DNA of 64,000 nucleotides from Lactonifactor sp. BIOML-A5 (GTDB lineage: Bacteria; Bacillota; Clostridia; Lachnospirales; Lachnospiraceae), in assembly GCF_009677585.1 (NCBI RefSeq), contig NZ_WKYV01000022.1, positions 5,502 through 69,501 of the forward strand, read 5' to 3'. The position numbers were made by a program, and so were the translations under genes. A model generated the notes under the pieces. The model did not search any database and was not told the DNA's origin. It was given only the letters and a program-made list of their open reading frames with translations. Below are positions 58,802 to 64,000 of the stretch, in pieces (positions within the stretch are counted from its first letter, which is position 1; every line of letters starts with the position of its first letter).

Positions 58802-61800
58802 TCATGAATTCTCTTTCCCGTAAATAAAGTCATATAGCGTCTGATACAAGCGGTTCGGTTCGATGGGCTTAGCCAAATGTGCATTCATTCCGGCCGCCTT
58901 GCTCTTTTCTATATCTTCATCGAAAGCATTGGCAGTCATAGCAAGAATAGGTATGGTTTCAGCGTCCGCATTGCTGAGATGCCGGATATTTGCAGATGAG
59001 GTGAGCCCGTCCATAAGCGGCATACGAATGTCCATCAAAATAGCATCATAGTATCCTGTCTCAGATTTGCTGAACATCTCCAAAGCCCGAAGGCCGTTTT
59101 CCGCCGTATCCACCTGGAATCCCTTGCTCTCCAGCAGCATGACAGCTACCTCTGTATTTATCTGGTTGTCCTCTGCCAGCAGTATCCGCTTGCCTGTAAA
59201 ATCGAAGTCATCCGCATCCTCCTGCTGTTCCTGCTCTTCTTTCTCCCCCAGGGCCGTACTAAAAGCTGAAACCAGAGAGGATTTGAACATGGGCTTGCTC
59301 ATAAGCAGATTCACTCCCGCAAGCTTTGCCTCATGCTCAATGGATATCCAGTCATAGGCTGTCATAATGATTATTGTAACTTCAGGCCCTACAATTCTCC
59401 GGATCTGTCTGGCAGTTTCTATTCCGTCCATCTCAGGCATTTTCCAGTCAATGAGAATCATATCATAGAAACGGCCCTCTTCCCAAAAATTTCTGACACG
59501 GTCAACCGCCTTCCTGCCGCTGTCCACCCACTCCGCCCGTACACCTATTTCCCGGAGAGTTACTACCGCGCTTTCACAGACAGCCACATCGTCATCCACC
59601 ACCAGAGTCTTTAAATGGGAAAAATTATAGCTCTGCTTCTTTTGGTTATGCCGCAGCTTCTCTTCCTCTGTAATTCCCAGCTTTACATCCACAGTAAATT
59701 CTGAACCAAGCCCCTTAATGGATCGCACTGTAATTTTTCCGTCCATCAAATCCACAATGTTTTTAGAGATAGCAAGTCCAAGTCCTGTTCCGCCGTACAG
59801 GGAGGTTGTTCCTGTCGATTCCTGTGAGAAAGGTTCAAATATATGGGGCAGGAACTCGCTGCCCATTCCTATGCCGGTATCATTTACAATGAACCGGAGG
59901 ACCGCATCATTTTTTGTCTTTCTGCGCTGTGCGGCTGAAAATGTCACCTTGCCGCCCTCACCGGTAAACCGGATAGCATTGCTTAATATATTAATCAATA
60001 CCTGCTGAAGCTTCATGGCATCCCCGATGTAATAGTCGTCCAATACCGGATCTACAATGCACTCATATTCCACACCTTTAGCATCTGCCTGGGCACAGCA
60101 GATTGACGTAATCCCGTGAATGAATTCCTCCATAGGTATCTTTTCGTTCTTCAGAAGCATCTTTCCGCTCTCTATCCTGCTCATATCCAGAATATCATTG
60201 ATCAGTGACAGCAAAAAACGCGAGGAAATACCAATTTTGGAGATGCAGTCTTCCACCTGTTCATCGTCCCCAATGGATTTGGCCGCTATGGTACTCATAC
60301 CGATAATCGCATTCATAGGCGTGCGGATTTCATGGCTCATACGGGAAAGAAAATCTGATTTGGCGGCATTCGCCTGCTCCGCAGCCACCAGGGCAGCCGC
60401 AAGTTCTTCCTTCTGTCTCTGCTCCTGGGACACAATATCCGTGACGTCCGTACAGGCAATACATACGCGCCCAAGCTCTTTAATTATATAAAAAACTTTG
60501 AGGCGCATCACACGAATTTCTTCATTCCTCTCCCTTGTTTCTATGATGAAGGAGTATGAATCTTGTTTGGAGAGCTCCTTTTTCATGAAACCGTAATCCA
60601 GTTTGCTAAGAAGCTCTCTTCCAGACGCCTCGTCCATCAGCCGCTCTGCGACAGAACAAAGTTCTTCCCGGAGCTTACCGGCTGGAGCCATTATAAACTC
60701 TTCCTTTGCACTGCTGATCATCCGGTATGTATCTCTTACAGTATCAGCCTCTACGATGATGTCATAGTCCAGCTCCGTAATTCTCCGAAGCAGCTGTTCC
60801 TGCAGCCGCTGTTCCGTGACATCTGATGTGTAGAAGAACAGGATAATGTCTCTTGTTTCAGGATTCCGGAAGGAACGCATATATGTGTTTTCCCAGAAGC
60901 AGCCCCCTCTGTTGCTTTTGCGCAGGAAATCCAGATGATAGTCTATCTTTCCAGAGTCAAAATCCTTTAGGACCTTCTCCCTGTCCAGGGTAACTCTAAT
61001 CTCTTCTCCATACGCAGGATCTATGGCAGACATTGCCAGGGTCTCTATTACCTTCTCATAGGGTTCCCCCACATAAGCCACAGCCATCTCAGAATTTGAG
61101 AGGTAGGTTTCCACGATCCCTCTGGTAACATTTAAGCTTCCCTGGATATTCCCGTCCCTAGAGCACAGCTCTGCAAAATACGCCAGTTCCTTCTCATATA
61201 ATTCCCTGGCCTGCTCCTGGAGCTTCTTTTCATCTGTAATATCCACAAAGACACAGTAGAAATACTGTTCCTGATCCTCGCCTCTTATAAGCTGAGCCTT
61301 TATGGAGATCCATTTTACGGTCCCATCCCTGCATATCAGCCGGTTTTGATTTTGTATGGTATTGCCATACCGCAGCTGGCTGTCCAGTATATCCTTCATA
61401 ATGAGGAGATCCTCCGGATAAATCACGGCAGACATCTTATTCCCCAGGGCGGCAAATTCCTCCCTGGTATACCCCAGAAATTCAAACAGGCCGTCATTAG
61501 CCGCAATCACTGAAAAATCCTTGTCAAATCTGCAGCGGAATACTGCCCCCGGAATATTGTTATAAAGATGGAATACCTCCTCCTGTGCCTGTCTCCGGGC
61601 GGTTATGTCCATACACACAGAGATTATAGCAGGCCTGCCATCCTCCGCAGTCACCTGCCGTCCCAGATCATGCACCCAGATGTAGGAGCCGTCTCTCTTC
61701 TTCATCCGGTATTCCACAACATATTCATCTCCCTCCCTCAGCTGGGCCTCTACCGCATCGTCAACCATCTGCCGATCCTGAGGGTGCATACAATTCCCAA

Positions 61801-62389
61801 TCTTTCCGTCAATATCTGATACAAATTCCGCCTCGTCCGCATACCCCAGATGATCCAGCATCCTGCGGTTCACAAAATAAAAGGGAAATCCCTCCTCAAT
61901 ATACCCGCCCATCATGCCTCCGGGCAGTGAGTCATTTAACAGCTCCTGCCGCTGACGGATAGAATGCTCCATCACAAGTGCCTGCGGATAGTGCTCGGCC
62001 TCTCTCTGGCTGGTTCCCGGCTCTGCCACATGAAAGCTTTTGATCACCCAGCGGGACTCCTCTGAAAGCAGAGTGAAGAATGCTTTCAGATTCCAGGTAT
62101 ATAAGGTATTCTTTAATGTCACCTCAGCAGATAAGCTGCACACCTGCTCGGTAATAAAATGTTCGTATATGAATGAGATCCCAACCTTAAATGGTTCTGA
62201 TATCTCTCTGATATCCTGACTGAGATATGCTTCCATCTCAGCTTTTCCCCAGGCAGACTCGTTTTTTCCAGTTCCCACAAAGTCCACATCCTCTGTGAGA
62301 AATGTGAGGGTTTCCGTAAGATTACGTTCTTCAAACCAGGCACGGCAAAACCGATAGATTGTTTCCCTGACGTCTGTCTGATTATTCAT
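58802..62389 (-). CDS. Hybrid sensor kinase: NTF2-like, multiple PAS, HisKA/ATPase, two receivers
   Basis: A 1195-residue cytoplasmic protein without membrane segments. It begins with an NTF2/SnoaL-like domain (about 1-140; ETIYRFCRAWFEERNLTETL), then about four PAS-like units (145-670), HisKA with FLSRMSHEIRTPMNAIIGMS (His about 683), the ATPase domain (790-915) and two receivers. The receivers have phospho-acceptors in MILIDWKMPEMDG and AILMDIRMPLMDG. No output or HPt domain is attached, so phosphotransfer must go to another protein. GGAGGAG precedes the ATG. It is 18 bases upstream of the EAL gene and may control it. Confidence 0.88.
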   Translation of the reverse strand: MNNQTDVRETIYRFCRAWFEERNLTETLTFLTEDVDFVGTGKNESAWGKAEMEAYLSQDIREISEPFKVGISFIYEHFITEQVCSLSAEVTLKNTLYTWNLKAFFTLLSEESRWVIKSFHVAEPGTSQREAEHYPQALVMEHSIRQRQELLNDSLPGGMMGGYIEEGFPFYFVNRRMLDHLGYADEAEFVSDIDGKIGNCMHPQDRQMVDDAVEAQLREGDEYVVEYRMKKRDGSYIWVHDLGRQVTAEDGRPAIISVCMDITARRQAQEEVFHLYNNIPGAVFRCRFDKDFSVIAANDGLFEFLGYTREEFAALGNKMSAVIYPEDLLIMKDILDSQLRYGNTIQNQNRLICRDGTVKWISIKAQLIRGEDQEQYFYCVFVDITDEKKLQEQARELYEKELAYFAELCSRDGNIQGSLNVTRGIVETYLSNSEMAVAYVGEPYEKVIETLAMSAIDPAYGEEIRVTLDREKVLKDFDSGKIDYHLDFLRKSNRGGCFWENTYMRSFRNPETRDIILFFYTSDVTEQRLQEQLLRRITELDYDIIVEADTVRDTYRMISSAKEEFIMAPAGKLREELCSVAERLMDEASGRELLSKLDYGFMKKELSKQDSYSFIIETRERNEEIRVMRLKVFYIIKELGRVCIACTDVTDIVSQEQRQKEELAAALVAAEQANAAKSDFLSRMSHEIRTPMNAIIGMSTIAAKSIGDDEQVEDCISKIGISSRFLLSLINDILDMSRIESGKMLLKNEKIPMEEFIHGITSICCAQADAKGVEYECIVDPVLDDYYIGDAMKLQQVLINILSNAIRFTGEGGKVTFSAAQRRKTKNDAVLRFIVNDTGIGMGSEFLPHIFEPFSQESTGTTSLYGGTGLGLAISKNIVDLMDGKITVRSIKGLGSEFTVDVKLGITEEEKLRHNQKKQSYNFSHLKTLVVDDDVAVCESAVVTLREIGVRAEWVDSGRKAVDRVRNFWEEGRFYDMILIDWKMPEMDGIETARQIRRIVGPEVTIIIMTAYDWISIEHEAKLAGVNLLMSKPMFKSSLVSAFSTALGEKEEQEQQEDADDFDFTGKRILLAEDNQINTEVAVMLLESKGFQVDTAENGLRALEMFSKSETGYYDAILMDIRMPLMDGLTSSANIRHLSNADAETIPILAMTANAFDEDIEKSKAAGMNAHLAKPIEPNRLYQTLYDFIYGKENS

Positions 62390-62549
62390 TTGTTTTCTCC
62401 TCCCGCAAACGGTATATGAGTATATATTCTTTTATTATACCTCCATAATATTACATTTTCTACTGCTTTGGTCTATTTTTTTGCAGTGCATAATGTATAA
62501 GCTGTATCCCATAAGATAGTAACAAGATCCTTTTTCAGAGGTATCCATT

Positions 62550-63347
62550 ATGAATCAAGAAAATCCTGATTCTTCTTCCACTCAACGATTCAAAAGAAAC
62601 GCAGTCTCAATTTTCGTCGGACTGGCTGCTATTGCCCTTCTGATCTGCGCCGTTACCTACCTTCCCAAGATTGCCTCCGTGAGCACAAGCGTCGGAGGCC
62701 GTGAGCTGCCAATCTACTGTGTAGATACCGATAAACCGCAGATTTCCATCTCCTTTGATGCTGCCTGGGGCAATGAAGATACCCAGACAATTCTTGATAT
62801 CCTGGCTAAACATAACGTCAAAGCCACCTTTTTTATGACCGGCGGATGGGTTGAGAGTTATCCGGAGGATGTAAAAAAGATATATGAGGCCGGCCATGAC
62901 CTGGGAAACCACAGCGAAAACCACAAACATATGAGCGAGCTCAGCACCGAAGAGCAGACACAGGAACTTTTGAAGGTGCACGACAAGGTAAAAGAACTCA
63001 CAGGTGTGGATATGATTCTCTTTCGGCCTCCCTATGGTGACTATAATGACAGTGTGATCAAAACTGCCGCCGCCAACCACTATTATCCGATCCAGTGGTC
63101 CGTGGACAGTCTGGACTGGAAAGACTATGGTGCTGATTCCATTATCCAGACAATCTGTGAGAATAAATCACTGGAAAATGGTTCTGTCATCCTCTGTCAC
63201 AACGGCGCTAAATATACCAAAGATGCCCTGGAAACGGTTATTACTACCCTGCAGGGGAAGGGCTATGAGTTTGTGCCTATCTCCCAACTGATTTATAAAG
63301 ATAATTATCATATGGATCGGGCGGGAAAGCAGATTTCAGATACATAA
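62550..63347 (+). CDS. Polysaccharide deacetylase (PdaB/NodB-like)
   Basis: A 265-residue NodB-type deacetylase. An N-terminal membrane anchor (about 17-38) is followed by the catalytic domain. Motif 1 is SISFDAAWGNEDT (Asp nucleophile region), motif 2 HSENH (the two zinc histidines), motif 3 FRPPYGDYN and motif 5 VILCHNG. It resembles the PdaB-type deacetylases tied to sporulation and cell-wall remodelling in Firmicutes. AGAGGT precedes the ATG. It points away from the hybrid kinase gene and probably has its own promoter in 62,390-62,549. Confidence 0.88.
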   Translation: MNQENPDSSSTQRFKRNAVSIFVGLAAIALLICAVTYLPKIASVSTSVGGRELPIYCVDTDKPQISISFDAAWGNEDTQTILDILAKHNVKATFFMTGGWVESYPEDVKKIYEAGHDLGNHSENHKHMSELSTEEQTQELLKVHDKVKELTGVDMILFRPPYGDYNDSVIKTAAANHYYPIQWSVDSLDWKDYGADSIIQTICENKSLENGSVILCHNGAKYTKDALETVITTLQGKGYEFVPISQLIYKDNYHMDRAGKQISDT

Positions 63348-63368
63348 TCTCTCCCTCACAGCGCAAAT

Positions 63369-63407
63369 ACAGCGGCCAAAGCGTTACGTTGACGCCTGGG
63401 CCGCTGT
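63369..63407. terminator. Bidirectional terminator between deacetylase and M23 genes
   Basis: ACAGCGGCC and GGCCGCTGT form a perfect 9-bp stem around a 21-base loop between two convergent genes. T-runs on either side are weak. Confidence 0.6.
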
Positions 63408-63412
63408 TTCAC

Positions 63413-63892
63413 CTATCCGCCTATTCTCTTTTTATACTCCTCCGCGGTGGGATCTCTCATCTCAAATACACGGTGATATTCTTTCGTCTCCAGATTCTTA
63501 ACGGTTCTGCTTCTCTTCTGGGATAAAAATCTTGTCAATTGGTAGCAGTCCACCCATATCTCATGATTGCCTTCTTTCTGACTCTCATCAAAGATAAGCT
63601 GAAGACCCCAGTGCAAATGAGGAGTGTCGATATTGTTTACATTTTCCTTGGCACTGTAGCCGGTATGCCCCAGATATCCGATCACATCCCCGGCCTGGAC
63701 AATGCTGCCCTCCTTCAGAGATTTGTTAAAAGGAAAGTTCTGGCGCAGATGCGCGTAATAATAATATCGCTTTTTATCAAAACTGCGGATGCCCAGCCGC
63801 CATCCTCCGTACTGATTCCAGCCGATGGCCTCCACATATCCGGACTCCACTGCCACAATTGGCGTACCGATAAGAAAAATATATTGATTCAT
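63413..63892 (-). pseudogene. M23-type peptidase, 5' truncated
   Basis: The 159-residue frame contains the second half of a lysostaphin-like peptidase domain: GTPIVAVESGYVEAIGW, the YYYYAHL strand, QAGDVIGYLGHTGY and the HLH zinc/catalytic motif in TPHLHWGLQL (about 92-94). In intact M23 enzymes an H-x3-D zinc motif and usually a long N-terminal region lie just before the GTP.VAV strand; here only eight unrelated residues (MNQYIFLI) precede it. The DNA immediately upstream is a terminator and the tail of an XRE gene. The gene has therefore lost its front part. Confidence 0.75.
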
Positions 63893-63918
63893 GGGAGGCC
63901 CGGTTACATTGGCCTCCC
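63893..63918 (-). terminator. Terminator of the XRE-type gene at the right edge
   Basis: GGGAGGCC and GGCCTCCC form a perfect 8-bp stem with a 10-base loop. One arm touches the stop codon of the XRE fragment. On the - strand an AT-rich tail (ATATATTTTTC) follows, which is also the first sequence before the truncated M23 gene. Confidence 0.65.
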
Positions 63919-64000
63919 TATTTTAGTTCTAACAGTTCATCTGCTGATGTTTTTAGCTGTATGCATATTTCTTTGAGTGTTTCAATTGATGGGCTGACCT
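63918..64000 (-). CDS. XRE-family regulator, C-terminal end (partial at window edge)
   Basis: On the - strand the last 26 codons of a gene are visible: PSIETLKEICIQLKTSADEL then LELK and stop. This is the standard end of a Cro/CI-type helix-turn-helix domain (P.ietL..I...L..s.DeLl). The gene continues beyond base 64,000. Such small regulators are typical of mobile-element or prophage borders, which fits the truncated peptidase gene next to it. Confidence 0.7.
   Translation of the reverse strand, partial: VSPSIETLKEICIQLKTSADELLELK

Noticed and set aside
1-64000. CRISPR array or cas genes
   Set aside because: No regularly spaced short repeats with unique spacers and no Cas-like proteins were seen; the only periodic DNA is the coding repeat at 1.1-1.8 kb.
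1-64000. tRNA or rRNA genes
   Set aside because: I found no convincing cloverleaf with CCA-adjacent T-arm sequence or conserved rRNA blocks; the GGTTGAAAC-like piece in the T-box leader belongs to the leader.

Overview
The window looks like a chromosomal segment of a Gram-positive anaerobe of the Clostridia, most likely a Lachnospiraceae-type gut bacterium (Blautia/Dorea-like; the genus is a guess). The reasons are the gene content and style: GatCAB with an AspS2-type aspartyl-tRNA synthetase behind a T-box leader, an FMN riboswitch ahead of ribDE-BA-H, a FeoB-associated Cys-rich protein, a CyuA/UPF0597 cysteine desulfidase, a DUF4080 radical SAM protein, strong AGGAGG ribosome binding sites and frequent intrinsic terminators.

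Layout. (1) About 1-12,400: right-hand part of an integrative/conjugative-type element. It carries a Tad/type IVc pilus-like operon on the + strand (repeat-rich surface protein, prepilin peptidase, a frameshifted SAF/CpaB-like gene, a TadZ-like ATPase, TadA/CpaF, TadB, TadC). The operon breaks off abruptly at about 8,236 inside a DUF4320-like gene, which is joined tail-to-tail to a truncated YodL-like gene. A - strand accessory block follows (DUF3849, AbrB-like, Dam-type methylase, SLOG remnant), then an XRE regulator with a 32-bp palindrome and one unknown protein. The element ends at or inside the 3' end of rlmD/rumA, a known integration target. (2) 12,348-32,252: housekeeping genes (rlmD, yhaM, a degenerate HtrA-like protein, mutS2, a two-component system, trmL, an AIR-synthase-like protein, a DnaQ-like exonuclease, nth, a radical SAM protein, Fur-type feoAB, a CPA2 antiporter, a MATE exporter). 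(3) 32,414-40,533: an Asp/Asn module with gatCAB, aspS2 under T-box control and ammonia-dependent asnA. (4) 40,600-45,102: a HAD phosphatase and the riboflavin operon under an FMN riboswitch. (5) 45,164-47,879: cysteine desulfidase and a lone tyrosine recombinase. (6) 47,908-55,741: a self-contained catabolic operon (ribose-type ABC importer, cyclase-family hydrolase, split transketolase, SDR dehydrogenase, GntR regulator). It is bracketed by two oppositely oriented copies of one 20-bp palindromic sequence. (7) 56,011-63,407: YitT protein, EAL protein, a 1195-residue hybrid kinase and a polysaccharide deacetylase. (8) 63,413-64,000: an M23 peptidase gene cut at its 5' end against the tail of an XRE regulator gene, probably the edge of a second mobile element.

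The best candidate for an undescribed system is the 48-55.7 kb operon: a complete importer, three enzyme activities and a regulator with a matched operator pair, whose substrate I cannot name. Other points of interest are the chimeric junction in the element, a palindromic repeat found twice exactly between convergent genes, and the catalytically degenerate HtrA homologue. All functional assignments come from reading motifs and lengths; no database search was run.
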